Source of the DNA: Pseudomonadota bacterium
Lineage (GTDB): Bacteria > Pseudomonadota > Gammaproteobacteria > Burkholderiales > Burkholderiaceae_B
Reading direction: 5' to 3'
Length of the DNA: 64,000 bases
Assembly (NCBI GenBank): GCA_023425645.1
Contig: JAFACG010000009.1
Location: 124,001 to 188,000 of the forward strand
Part shown: positions 36,634 to 46,013 of the stretch, one piece after another
Layout: every line of letters starts with the position of its first letter
How positions within the stretch are numbered: position 1 is the first letter of the stretch
The notes under the pieces: generated by a model
The model's input: the letters and a program-made list of their open reading frames with translations, nothing else
The model's database searches: none
Told to the model about the DNA's origin: nothing
Position numbers and translations under genes: made by a program

Positions 36634-37386
36634 ATGCCGGCCCCTATCATCAAGCCTCATCGCAGGCCTGTCGTAGTTCCGGGGTTCGACCCCCGCAGCC
36701 AGCCATTGGTGGCCCTCGATCCGCTGCCTGACCTGCCATCGCAAGCCCTGCAGCTGGACTTCATGCGCAGCGCTTTCGGCCAGCCCGTCCAGTGGCAGGT
36801 TGAACCCTTGTTCCGCAGCTCATTCCATCCGGACTTCCTGCCCGGGTCAGTCAATATCCGCGCCGCCGTCTGCATCGGCGTCATACAGCGCCCGGACGGC
36901 CCGTCCATCATCTTCACCAGGCGCGCCACTCATCTGCACAATCACGCCGGCCAGATCAGCTTCCCCGGGGGACGCATCGAGCCTTCCGATGTCGGTCCGG
37001 TGGAAGCCGCCCTGCGCGAGACCCAGGAGGAAATCGGCATCGAGCCGCGTTTCGTGCGCTACCTGGGCCAGCATCCGATTTTCGTGACCAGCACCCAGTT
37101 CGCCATGCGTCCCATCATCGGTGAACTTCAGGCGGGTTTCACCGTCGTGCCCGACAGCGCGGAAGTGGCCGAGGTCTTCGAGGTGCCGCTGTCCGTGCTG
37201 CTCGATCCGCAGCGCCATCAGCTGCATCACGCCATCCTGCCCGACGGCACGCAGCGCCAATATTTTTCCATCCCCTGGGGGCCGTATTTCATCTGGGGCG
37301 CCACGGCCGTGCTGGTGCGCAATCTGTATCACCACCTGTCCGCGGCATGGAATCAGCTGTCGGCCGGCGGAGACGCGCGGCGTTAA
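36634..37386 (+). CDS. Nudix CoA pyrophosphatase (NudL-like)
   Basis: A 250-residue Nudix hydrolase. HNHAGQISFPGGRIEPSD is the upstream CoA-pyrophosphatase motif merging into the Nudix box (GG...AALRETQEEIG, with the catalytic REx2EE). The likely reaction is cleavage of CoA to 4'-phosphopantetheine and 3',5'-ADP. The N-terminal 65 residues are not conserved. No Shine-Dalgarno is obvious before ATG 36634, which lies 10 bases after the rplS terminator T-run, so expression may depend on readthrough. Confidence 0.88.
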   Translation: MPAPIIKPHRRPVVVPGFDPRSQPLVALDPLPDLPSQALQLDFMRSAFGQPVQWQVEPLFRSSFHPDFLPGSVNIRAAVCIGVIQRPDGPSIIFTRRATHLHNHAGQISFPGGRIEPSDVGPVEAALRETQEEIGIEPRFVRYLGQHPIFVTSTQFAMRPIIGELQAGFTVVPDSAEVAEVFEVPLSVLLDPQRHQLHHAILPDGTQRQYFSIPWGPYFIWGATAVLVRNLYHHLSAAWNQLSAGGDARR

Positions 37387-37422
37387 GACCTTGAACAGGC
37401 TCCAAGGCCGCGTACCGGGGCG

Positions 37423-38325
37423 TCAGTAACGCGGCTTGTTCTCGTGCTCGGCCAGCAGGCGCTGGTACAGGGCGTGGCGGTCGGGATGTATGGAGCCGGC
37501 CTCGATGGCGGCCAGCACGCCGCAGCCCGGTTCGTGCCGATGGCTGCAGTTGTAGAAACGGCAGGATTCGACCGCCTGGCGGAAGTCCGGGAAACCATGG
37601 ACGATGTCTTCTTGTTCCAGGTGCGACAGGCCGAAGGCCTGGAAGCCGGGGCTGTCGATCAGGTCTCCGCCTTCGGGCAGATGATACAGACGGGTGCTGG
37701 TGGTGGTGTGCCGGCCGGTGCCCAGGGCCTGGGAGTGTTCCTGGGTCAGGGCGCGGGCCTCGGGCACCAGCGCGTTGAGCAGAGTGGACTTGCCCATGCC
37801 GCTTTGCCCCAGCAGCAGCGTGCGCTTGCCGGCCAGCCAGGGAGCCAGGGCCTGGCGCGTCTGCGCGGGGTCCAGAGCCACCATTTCCAGGATGGGCACG
37901 CCCAGGGCGGCCGTGGGCGCCAGCTTGGCCCGCGCCCGGTCCAGGGACGCCGACAAGTCGGCCTTGTTCAGGATGATGACCGGGGCGATGTCCGCGCTCC
38001 AGGCGGCCACCAGGGCGCGGCCCAGCAGGTCTTCGGAGTAGGCGGGTTCGGGCGCGACCACGATCAGCAGCTGGTCGATGTTGGCGGCGAACTGCTTGGT
38101 GCGGAAGTCGTCCGACCGGAACAGCAGGTTGCGTCGTTCCTGTACACGCTCGATCACGCCTTCGTCCTTGCCCTGCAGCAGCACGTCCACCTGGTCTCCC
38201 ACGGCGATGCCGGCTTTCTTGCCGCGCGGAAAGCACTTGATGCTCTGGCCGTCGGGCAGCTCGACGAAGTAGTGGCGGCCATGGGCGGCCGTCACCAGGC
38301 CGCTGAGTGTGTTTTTGCTTGTCAT
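37423..38325 (-). CDS. rsgA: Ribosome small-subunit-dependent GTPase A
   Basis: A 300-residue circularly permuted GTPase for late 30S maturation. An OB domain (1-70) is followed by the permuted G motifs: NKAD (G4), then GQSGMGKSTLLNAL (G1), TTST (G2) and DSPGFQ (G3). The C-terminal zinc site is CRFYNCSHRHEPGC. The gene overlaps the upstream M48 protease gene by four bases (ATGA), so both are translated together. Confidence 0.95.
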   Translation of the reverse strand: MTSKNTLSGLVTAAHGRHYFVELPDGQSIKCFPRGKKAGIAVGDQVDVLLQGKDEGVIERVQERRNLLFRSDDFRTKQFAANIDQLLIVVAPEPAYSEDLLGRALVAAWSADIAPVIILNKADLSASLDRARAKLAPTAALGVPILEMVALDPAQTRQALAPWLAGKRTLLLGQSGMGKSTLLNALVPEARALTQEHSQALGTGRHTTTSTRLYHLPEGGDLIDSPGFQAFGLSHLEQEDIVHGFPDFRQAVESCRFYNCSHRHEPGCGVLAAIEAGSIHPDRHALYQRLLAEHENKPRY

Positions 38326-39569
38326 GCCAGGCTTTTGAGGTGTCTTACGCGGTCGACGGCGTTGGGGTGGCTGTCGTAGAAGGCGGAATGGATGGGGTCG
38401 GGCGTCAGCGTGGCCGCATTGTCGTTGTAGAGCTTGAGCAGCGCCGAGATCAGTTCGCCGGCCTGGCTGTGGCCGGCGGCGAAACGGTCGGCCTGGTATT
38501 CGTCGCGGCGCGAGAAGTAGGCGGCCACCGGCCCCATCCAGAACGTGAAGGTGGGCACGACCAGAAAGAACAGGATCAGTGCCAGAGCGTCATTGGGGCG
38601 GCCCAGCTGGGGAATGACGCCCAGGCTGGTATAGAAGCCAACCTGGGACCAGGCCCAGCCGGCCAGCAGGAAGAAGACCAGCGAGGAGAGCAGGCTGATC
38701 AGCAGGCGGCGCTGGATGTGGCGGTGCTTGAAGTGGCCCAGCTCGTGGGCCAGCACGGCCTCGATCTCGGCGGGCTGCAGCTTGTTGAGCAGGGTGTCGA
38801 AGAAGACGATGCGTTTATGACGGCCCAGACCCGTGAAGTAGGCGTTGCCGTGCGCCGAGCGCCGCGAGCCGTCCATGACGTACAGGCCGTCGGCCTGGAA
38901 GTCGCAGCGTTGCGCCAGGGCGGCGATGCGTTCTCGCAGCTCGGCGTCCTCCAGGGGCTTGAAGGTGTTGAAGAGCGGGGCGATGACGCGCGGATAGAGC
39001 CACAGGACCAGCAGGTTGAACGCCACCCACAATCCCCAGGCATACCAGGGCCAGGAGGGGCCGGCCCATTCCATGAAGCCCAGCAGGGCGGCGCACAGGG
39101 GGGTGCCCAGCGCCAGCACCAGCAGCAGCGCCTTGAGCGTGTCGGCCACGAACAGGCCGGGGGTCATGCGATTGAAGCCGAAGCGCGCCTCCAGCACGAA
39201 TTTGCGGTACCAGGCGAAGGGCAGGCCAGCCGCTCCCATGATGGCCAGCACCGCGCCGATCAGGATCAGCTGGCGCAGCAGCTCGTGGTCGATCAGCCGC
39301 CCCAGGGCGACGTCCAGCCATTGCAGCCCGCCCATCAAGGTCAGGGCCAGCAGCAGGAAGGCTTCCATCAGCCGCTCGATCAGGGCCAGGCGCGTGCGCG
39401 CAATGGTGTAGCGTGCGGCGCGCTGGTGGCTGTGCAGGCTGATGCGGCCGGCGAACTCGGCCGGCACCTGGTTCTGGTGCCGGTAGACGTGCCGGATCTG
39501 GCGCATGCCCAGCCAGAAGCGCAGGAATACGTCGCACAGCAGGAAGATGACGAACAACAAGGTCAGCAT
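38322..39569 (-). CDS. M48 family membrane zinc metalloprotease (Ste24-type)
   Basis: A 415-residue integral membrane protease resembling eukaryotic CAAX prenyl protease Ste24. Several hydrophobic helices cover about 1-20, 60-80, 95-112, 140-160 and 170-190. The zinc site is LAHELGHFKHRH, with the third ligand Glu in RRDEYQADRFAAGHS, and two further helices lie between them. Bacterial members probably handle membrane-protein quality control. The start at 39569 removes a 20-residue lead that would overlap the divergent orn start; the longer form cannot be excluded. Confidence 0.9.
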   Translation of the reverse strand: MLTLLFVIFLLCDVFLRFWLGMRQIRHVYRHQNQVPAEFAGRISLHSHQRAARYTIARTRLALIERLMEAFLLLALTLMGGLQWLDVALGRLIDHELLRQLILIGAVLAIMGAAGLPFAWYRKFVLEARFGFNRMTPGLFVADTLKALLLVLALGTPLCAALLGFMEWAGPSWPWYAWGLWVAFNLLVLWLYPRVIAPLFNTFKPLEDAELRERIAALAQRCDFQADGLYVMDGSRRSAHGNAYFTGLGRHKRIVFFDTLLNKLQPAEIEAVLAHELGHFKHRHIQRRLLISLLSSLVFFLLAGWAWSQVGFYTSLGVIPQLGRPNDALALILFFLVVPTFTFWMGPVAAYFSRRDEYQADRFAAGHSQAGELISALLKLYNDNAATLTPDPIHSAFYDSHPNAVDRVRHLKSLA

Positions 39570-39613
39570 GAGCACGGGCAATATGTAAAATAGGCGTTTT
39601 GAGGAATGATTAT

Positions 39614-40159
39614 ATGGCGGTTCAAACACAGCGTCTGGTCTGGCTCGACATGGAAATGACGGGCCTGGATCCGGACAAGGAGCGCATCATCGAGGTGGCC
39701 GTGGTGGTGACCGAGGCCGATCTGACCGTGGTGGCCGAAGGTCCCGTCCTGGTCGTGCACCAGAGCAACCAGCTGCTTGACGCCATGGACGCCTGGAACA
39801 AGGGCACGCACGGCCGCAGCGGCCTGATCGACAAGGTCAAGGCGTCCACCCTGAATGAAGAGCAGGCCGAGGACATTCTGCTGGATTTCCTGAAGCAGCA
39901 TCTGCCGGCCGGCAAGTCGCCGCTGTGCGGCAATACCATCAGCCAGGACCGCCGCTTCATGTACCGCTACATGCCGCGCCTGGAAGCCTTCTTCCATTAT
40001 CGCAACCTGGACGTCAGCACTCTCAAGGAGCTGGCCTTGCGTTGGAAGCCCGAAGTGGTCAAAAGTTTCGTCAAGCAGAGCCGCCACGAGGCCCTGGCCG
40101 ATATCTACGAATCCATCGCCGAACTCAAGCACTACCGCGAGCATTTCATCCAGCTCTAA
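39614..40159 (+). CDS. orn: Oligoribonuclease
   Basis: A 181-residue DEDDh exonuclease that degrades two- to five-base RNAs and pGpG, essential in many bacteria. [11 protein letters not shown] holds the first Asp/Glu, [10 protein letters not shown] the third acid, and [11 protein letters not shown] the His and last Asp. GAGGA (39601-39605) supports ATG 39614. It is divergent from the M48-rsgA pair, an arrangement seen in many betaproteobacteria. Confidence 0.96.
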   Translation: MAVQTQRLVWLDMEMTGLDPDKERIIEVAVVVTEADLTVVAEGPVLVVHQSNQLLDAMDAWNKGTHGRSGLIDKVKASTLNEEQAEDILLDFLKQHLPAGKSPLCGNTISQDRRFMYRYMPRLEAFFHYRNLDVSTLKELALRWKPEVVKSFVKQSRHEALADIYESIAELKHYREHFIQL

Positions 40160-40253
40160 GACCGTCGCGGCGGTTCGCGTCCGGCGATTCGCGGCCGGCT
40201 CTCGGCATCCGCGTGCGGCGGCTGGCGCTCCTGCGCCGCGCGCCTGCTTTTCT

Positions 40254-40294
40254 GGCCCGGGGATGGTTCAAAGCCGTCCGCCGGGCCCTTTTTT
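40254..40294 (+). terminator. Rho-independent terminator after orn
   Basis: GGCCCGG / CCGGGCC with a 20-base loop, followed by T residues (40289-40294), in the gap between orn and paaA. Confidence 0.65.
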
Positions 40295-40340
40295 CAGGTC
40301 TAGGTATTTACCCTTAAACCCCCCTCTGTGCTCTCATATG

Positions 40341-40375
40341 ATACGGTTTTTTGATTGACATCAAATTTTTCGTAT
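40341..40375 (+). promoter_or_regulatory. FNR/ANR box inside a larger palindrome before paaA
   Basis: TTGAT-TGAC-ATCAA (40351-40364) is an exact FNR/ANR consensus. It is symmetrically framed by ATACG (40341-40345) and CGTAT (40371-40375), a second dyad with the same centre (about 40358). A possible -10, TATATG (40390-40395), puts the box near -44 for a start around 40402, close to class II activation. The outer dyad might be a PaaR/PaaX-type operator; that is a guess. Confidence 0.65.
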
Positions 40376-40451
40376 TAAATAATGAAGCGTATATGGTTTG
40401 CGCTGAAACAAAGTTTTTTGGCGCTGTCTGCACTATTACCGGGGGTTTGTC

Positions 40452-41444
<993 letters not shown>

Positions 41445-41537
41445 ATGTTTTTGCACGGGGAGCGCCGTCGCTTCCCGACCCGATCCGATACGCAGCGCGC
41501 GTCCACTGTTCGCCGCTGCATAGCGAGGAATTGAAGT

Positions 41538-41822
41538 ATGAGCAAGCATGATTGGCCTCTCTGGGAGGTCTTTATCCGCAGCCAGCACGGCCTGGCCCAC
41601 AAGCATGTGGGCAGCCTGCATGCGCCTGACGCGGAAATGGCGATCAACAACGCCCGCGACGTCTACACCCGCCGCAACGAAGGCGTGAGCATCTGGGTCG
41701 TTCGCGCGGCCGACATCGCCGCCTCCAGCCCGGACGACAAGGGCGCGATGTTCGAACCGTCCAACAGCAAGGTCTACCGCCATCCCACCTTCTTCCCGAT
41801 GCCCGACGGCATCAATATGTAG
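41538..41822 (+). CDS. paaB: Phenylacetyl-CoA epoxidase subunit PaaB
   Basis: A 94-residue small subunit: WPLWEVFIRSQHGLAHKHVGSLHA and NNARDVYTRRNEGVSIWVV are diagnostic. In E. coli it bridges the PaaAC complexes and is needed for activity. GAGGA precedes the ATG. A 93-base spacer separates it from paaA; no terminator is seen in it. Confidence 0.96.
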   Translation: MSKHDWPLWEVFIRSQHGLAHKHVGSLHAPDAEMAINNARDVYTRRNEGVSIWVVRAADIAASSPDDKGAMFEPSNSKVYRHPTFFPMPDGINM

Positions 41823-41830
41823 GAGGCCGC

Positions 41831-42595
41831 ATGGACAAGGCGCTGTTTTCCTATGCCCTGAGACTGGGCGATTCGACCCTGGTGCTGGCCCAGCGCCTGG
41901 GCGAATGGACCGGCCACGGCCCGGCCCTGGAAGAAGAGCTGGCCAGCGCGAATACCGCGCTGGACCTGCTGGGCCAGGCGCGCATGTGGCTGACGCTGGC
42001 CGGCGAGACGGAAGGGCAGGGCCGCGATGAAGACCGTCTGGCCTACCACCGCGACGCCCACCAGTACACCAACTACCTGCTGGTCGAACGCGACAACGGG
42101 CACTACGGCGACACCTTGATGCGCCAGTTCCTGTTCGACAGCTGGCATTTCTTCCTGTTGGAAGAACTGGTGCGTTCGTCCGACGAGCAGATCCGGGCCA
42201 TCGCTCAGAAGGCTCACAAGGAAGTGATGTATCACCTGCGTCGTTCCAGCGACCTGATCGTGCGCCTGGGCGACGGCACGCCCGAGAGCCATGCGCGCAT
42301 GCAGCAGTCTCTGGACGACGCCTGGCGCTTCGTGGGCGAGTTGTTCCTGGATGACGAGGTGACGCAGTCCCTGGCCGAACGCCAGGCCGCGCCGCTGATG
42401 GCGGGCCTGTGGGCGCCGTGGCTGGATTACGTCAGCCAGGTGCTCGAACGCGCCACGCTGCGCCGCCCGCCGGAGCAGGACGCGCAGCACAAGGCCTATC
42501 GCGGCGGCCCGCAGGGGCGCCATACGGAGGCGTTGGGATATCTGCTGGCGGAGATGCAGCATCTGCCGCGCATGTATCCCGACGCTCGCTGGTGA
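41831..42595 (+). CDS. paaC: Phenylacetyl-CoA epoxidase structural subunit PaaC
   Basis: A 254-residue ferritin-like partner of PaaA that has lost most iron ligands in the family and acts as scaffold. LFSYALRLGDSTLVLAQRLGEW, NTALDLLGQAR and KEVMYHLRRSSDLIVRLGDGTPES fit PaaC. It starts eight bases after paaB and ends in an overlap or near-overlap with paaD. Confidence 0.95.
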   Translation: MDKALFSYALRLGDSTLVLAQRLGEWTGHGPALEEELASANTALDLLGQARMWLTLAGETEGQGRDEDRLAYHRDAHQYTNYLLVERDNGHYGDTLMRQFLFDSWHFFLLEELVRSSDEQIRAIAQKAHKEVMYHLRRSSDLIVRLGDGTPESHARMQQSLDDAWRFVGELFLDDEVTQSLAERQAAPLMAGLWAPWLDYVSQVLERATLRRPPEQDAQHKAYRGGPQGRHTEALGYLLAEMQHLPRMYPDARW

Positions 42596-42600
42596 GCGTC

Positions 42601-43101
42601 ATGACCTCGACCTGGACGCCCGAGCAGGTTATGCAGCGCCTGGCTCGCATCCCCGATCCGGAGATCCCGGTGATCTCCCTGCTGGACCTGGGCATCGTAC
42701 GCGACGTGCGCCGGGAAGGCGAGTTGTGCGTGGTCACCATCACGCCGACCTATTCCGGATGCCCGGCCATGTACGAAATCACGCGCATGATCGAAGAGGC
42801 CCTGCATGAAGAGGGCCTGGATCAGGTGCGCGTGGATACGCAGCTATCGCCGGCCTGGACCACGGACTGGATGAGCGAGCAGGGCAGGCAGGCGCTGCGC
42901 GGCTACGGCATTTCGCCGCCCGCCCAGCGGTCGGTGGACATCTCGGGGCTGCTGCGCCAGCCCGAAGCGCCTGTGGTGGCCTGTCCTCAATGCGGCTCCA
43001 CGCACACCCGGGTGATCAGCCAGTTCGGCTCCACGCCCTGCAAGGCGCTGTATCGCTGCATAAGCTGCGGCGAACCTTTCGATTACTTCAAGGCGCATTA
43101 A
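42601..43101 (+). CDS. paaD: PaaD, DUF59-type iron-sulfur assembly factor for the epoxidase
   Basis: A 166-residue protein with an N-terminal MIP18/DUF59 domain (IPDPEIPVISLLDLGIVRDV, TPTYSGCPAM) and a C-terminal zinc ribbon with Cys pairs (CPQCGSTHTR ... CKALYRCISCGEPF). PaaD is thought to help mature the Fe-S cluster or diiron site of the complex. ATG 42601 has GGTGAG upstream; GTG 42592, overlapping the paaC stop, is an alternative. Confidence 0.94.
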   Translation: MTSTWTPEQVMQRLARIPDPEIPVISLLDLGIVRDVRREGELCVVTITPTYSGCPAMYEITRMIEEALHEEGLDQVRVDTQLSPAWTTDWMSEQGRQALRGYGISPPAQRSVDISGLLRQPEAPVVACPQCGSTHTRVISQFGSTPCKALYRCISCGEPFDYFKAH

Positions 43102-43114
43102 TATAGGCCCAAAT

Positions 43115-44197
43115 ATGAGTCAGTTTTATTCCCTCCCGGTGGCCTCGGTCTCGCGCAGCACCCGCGATGCGGTGGTGGTGGCCTTTGCCGTGCCGGATGA
43201 ATTGCAGGACGTGTTCCATTTCCGCCCCGGCCAGTACCTGACCCTGCGCACGCACCTGGACGGCCAGGAATTGCGCCGTTCGTACTCGATCTGCGCGGCT
43301 CCCCACGATCGCCTGCTGCGCGTGGCCATCAAGCGCGTCAACGACGGCGCCTTCTCCACCTGGGCCAACAGCCACCTGGAGGCCGGCGCCATGCTGGAGG
43401 TCATGCCGCCGGACGGGCATTTCACGGTGGAGTTCGACCCCGCCCAGGCGCGCCGCTACGTGGCCTTCGCCGTGGGCAGCGGCATCACGCCCATCCTGTC
43501 CCTGGTGAAGACGGCCCTGAACACCGAGCCGGACTCCTCGTTCACGCTGTTCTTCGGCAATCGCGCTTCCTCGGCCATCATGTTCCGCGAAGAAATCGAG
43601 GACCTGAAAAACACCTATATGGAGCGCTTCTCCATCGTGTATATCATGAGCCGGGAGACGCAGGACATCGACCTGTTCAATGGCCGGCTCGACGGCGACA
43701 AGGTGCGCCAGCTGATGAAGCTGTGGTTCGATCCGTCCACGGTGGACGTGGCCTTCGTCTGTGGTCCGCAGGACATGACCGAGCAGGTCATTGCCGCCTT
43801 GCAGGAAAACGGGCTGGAGAAGTCGCAGATCAAGTTCGAGCTGTTCGGCGCTCCCAAGGGGCCGCGCGCCCTGCGCACCGGCGAGGAAGCGCGCAAGGCG
43901 CCGGGCAAGGAGCAGTGCGAGCTGACGATCATCCAGGACGGCGTCACGCGCAGCCTGACCATAGACAAGAACAGCGCCAGCGTGCTCGATTCGGCGCTGC
44001 AGCAGGGCCTGGAACTGCCTTACTCCTGCAAGGGCGGGGTCTGTTCGACCTGCCGCTGCAAGGTGGTGGAGGGCGAAGTGGACATGGACGCCAATTTCGC
44101 GCTGGAAGACTACGAGGTGGCGCGCGGCTTCGTGCTGAGCTGCCAGAGCTTCCCGGTCAGCGACCGCCTGGTCATCGATTTCGACCAGGAAACCTGA
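43115..44197 (+). CDS. paaE: Phenylacetyl-CoA epoxidase reductase PaaE
   Basis: A 360-residue electron donor to PaaA. The ferredoxin-reductase FAD domain (about 1-100; RSYSICAAP) is followed by an NAD(P) domain (GSGITPILSLVKTAL ... VAFVCGPQDM) and a plant-type [2Fe-2S] domain with C-x4-C-x2-C (CKGGVCSTC) and a last Cys in VLSCQS. The dispersed 28-base repeat and a strong hairpin separate it from paaN. Confidence 0.96.
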   Translation: MSQFYSLPVASVSRSTRDAVVVAFAVPDELQDVFHFRPGQYLTLRTHLDGQELRRSYSICAAPHDRLLRVAIKRVNDGAFSTWANSHLEAGAMLEVMPPDGHFTVEFDPAQARRYVAFAVGSGITPILSLVKTALNTEPDSSFTLFFGNRASSAIMFREEIEDLKNTYMERFSIVYIMSRETQDIDLFNGRLDGDKVRQLMKLWFDPSTVDVAFVCGPQDMTEQVIAALQENGLEKSQIKFELFGAPKGPRALRTGEEARKAPGKEQCELTIIQDGVTRSLTIDKNSASVLDSALQQGLELPYSCKGGVCSTCRCKVVEGEVDMDANFALEDYEVARGFVLSCQSFPVSDRLVIDFDQET

Positions 44198-44202
44198 GGC
44201 AG

Positions 44203-44230
44203 GGCCGCCCCAAGGTAAAAAGCGCCCTCT
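44203..44230. repeat. Dispersed intergenic repeat, copy 2
   Basis: Second copy of the element at 31126-31153 (26 of 28 bases equal, 21-base exact core), six bases after the paaE stop and in the same orientation relative to flanking genes. Confidence 0.6.
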
Positions 44231-44285
44231 GGCAGCAAGCAGGCGAGAGCCTGGGCCGCGCGAGGAGCATTTTTCAGGAACAACA

Positions 44286-44312
44286 GCATGGTCCGGCCGG
44301 TCCGGACCATGC
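44286..44312 (+). promoter_or_regulatory. Strong intercistronic hairpin between paaE and paaN
   Basis: GCATGGTCCGG / CCGGACCATGC, eleven perfect pairs around CCGGT. No T-run follows, so it is unlikely to be an intrinsic terminator. It may protect or divide the mRNA between the epoxidase genes and the downstream genes. Confidence 0.6.
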
Positions 44313-44333
44313 CCGGAGTCAGGAGCAAATTGC

Positions 44334-45998
44334 ATGGCAATCGATTTTTTCAAGACGCACCAAGCCACCCTGGACCAGGCCCTGGCCAGCATCAACGAGC
44401 GCACGTTCTGGAGCGCCTACCCCGAAAACCCCAGCCCCCGCACTTACGGGGAGAGCGCCGCCCAGCAGGGCCAGGCAGCTTTCGAGGCCTATCGCGGCAA
44501 GCCGTTTCCCCTGACGCTGGAAGGCGCCCAGGGCGAGACCGGCGACGAGCAGTCGCCGTTTGGCTTCGCGTTGGACATCCGCTATCCCAAGGTTCCCGTC
44601 GACCAGCTGATCGCCCAGTCGCAACTGGCGCTGGAGAGCTGGCGCGATGCCGGGCCGCAGGCCTGGGTGGGCGTGTGCCTGGAGATCCTGCACCGCCTGA
44701 ACCAGCGCAGCTTCGAGATGGCCAACGCCGTCCAGCACACCACCGGACAAGGCTTCATGATGGCCTTCCAGGCCGGCGGCCCGCACGCCCAGGAGCGCGC
44801 CCTGGAAGCCGTGGCCTATGCCTGGCAGGAAATGGCCCGCATTCCCGGCCTGGTGGATTGGGTCAAGCCCCAGGGCAAGCACGACCCCATCCAGATGAAG
44901 AAACAGTTCAAGGTCGTGCCGCGCGGCATAGGCCTGGTCATCGGCTGCTCCACCTTCCCGACCTGGAACGGCTATCCCGGCCTGTTCGCCTCCCTGGCGA
45001 CCGGCAACACCGTCATCGTCAAGCCGCATCCGGGCGCCATCCTGCCTCTGGCCATCACCGTGGCCGTGGCGCGCGAGGTGCTGGCCGAAGCCGGCTTCAA
45101 TCCCAATGTGGTGCTGCTGGCCGCCCATGAACCTCAGGAAGACACCGCCCAGCAGCTGGCCCTGCATCCGGCCGTCAAGCTGATCGACTTCACCGGCAGC
45201 AGCCAGAACGGCAACTGGCTGGAAGCCAATGCCCGCCAGGCCCAGGTCTACACCGAGAAGGCCGGCGTGAACCAGGTCATCATCGATTCGGTCGAGGACT
45301 TCAAGGCCGTGGCGCGCAACCTGGCGTTTTCTTTCGCCCTGTACTCGGGCCAGATGTGCACGGCTCCGCAGAACATCTACGTGCCGCGCGACGGCATACG
45401 AACCGCCGACGGCGTCATGAGTTTCGACGAGGTCGCCCAGGGCCTGGCGCTGGCTGTGCAGAAGCTGGTGTCCGATCCCGCCCGCGCGGTGGAGATCACC
45501 GGCGCCGTGCAGAATGAAGCCTGCGCACAGCGCATCGACGCCGCCCGTCAGCTGGGCATGCCCATCCTGGCAGACAGCCAGACGCTGGAGCATCCCGCAT
45601 TCCCCGGGGCGCGCGTGCGCACGCCCCTGCTGTTGCGGGCGCGCGCCGACCAGCCCGAGATCCAGAAGGAGTGGTTCGGCCCCATCGCGTTCGTGGTGCA
45701 GACCGATTCGACCCGGCACAGCATCGAGCTGGCCGGCCGCAGCATCGTCGAACACGGCGCTCTGACGCTGTCGGCCTACAGCACCGATGAGCAGGTGACG
45801 GCCGAGATCCAGCGCATGGCCGAGCGCGCCGGCGTGTCCCTGTCGCTGAACCTGACCGGGGCCGTTTTCATCAACCAGACGGCGGCCTACAGCGATTTCC
45901 ACGGCACGGGCGCCAACCCGGCCGCCAACGCCTCGCTGTCGGACTCGGCCTACGTGGCCAACCGTTTCCGTGTAATCCAGACCCGTTGGCATTTCTGA
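44334..45998 (+). CDS. paaN: Phenylacetic acid degradation protein PaaN (aldehyde dehydrogenase fold)
   Basis: A 554-residue aldehyde-dehydrogenase-superfamily protein of the stand-alone PaaN type. GLVIGCSTFPTWNGYPGLFASLATGNTVIVKPHP is the cofactor region, LIDFTGSSQNGNWLE follows, and the catalytic Cys is in YSGQMCTAPQN. PaaN is assigned to oxidising the ring-opened semialdehyde. There is no fused MaoC-type hydratase as in E. coli PaaZ, so oxepin-CoA ring hydrolysis needs another gene not in this window. AGGAG (44321-44325) supports the start. Confidence 0.93.
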   Translation: MAIDFFKTHQATLDQALASINERTFWSAYPENPSPRTYGESAAQQGQAAFEAYRGKPFPLTLEGAQGETGDEQSPFGFALDIRYPKVPVDQLIAQSQLALESWRDAGPQAWVGVCLEILHRLNQRSFEMANAVQHTTGQGFMMAFQAGGPHAQERALEAVAYAWQEMARIPGLVDWVKPQGKHDPIQMKKQFKVVPRGIGLVIGCSTFPTWNGYPGLFASLATGNTVIVKPHPGAILPLAITVAVAREVLAEAGFNPNVVLLAAHEPQEDTAQQLALHPAVKLIDFTGSSQNGNWLEANARQAQVYTEKAGVNQVIIDSVEDFKAVARNLAFSFALYSGQMCTAPQNIYVPRDGIRTADGVMSFDEVAQGLALAVQKLVSDPARAVEITGAVQNEACAQRIDAARQLGMPILADSQTLEHPAFPGARVRTPLLLRARADQPEIQKEWFGPIAFVVQTDSTRHSIELAGRSIVEHGALTLSAYSTDEQVTAEIQRMAERAGVSLSLNLTGAVFINQTAAYSDFHGTGANPAANASLSDSAYVANRFRVIQTRWHF

Positions 45999-46013
45999 AA
46001 GGACGATGGCCGG

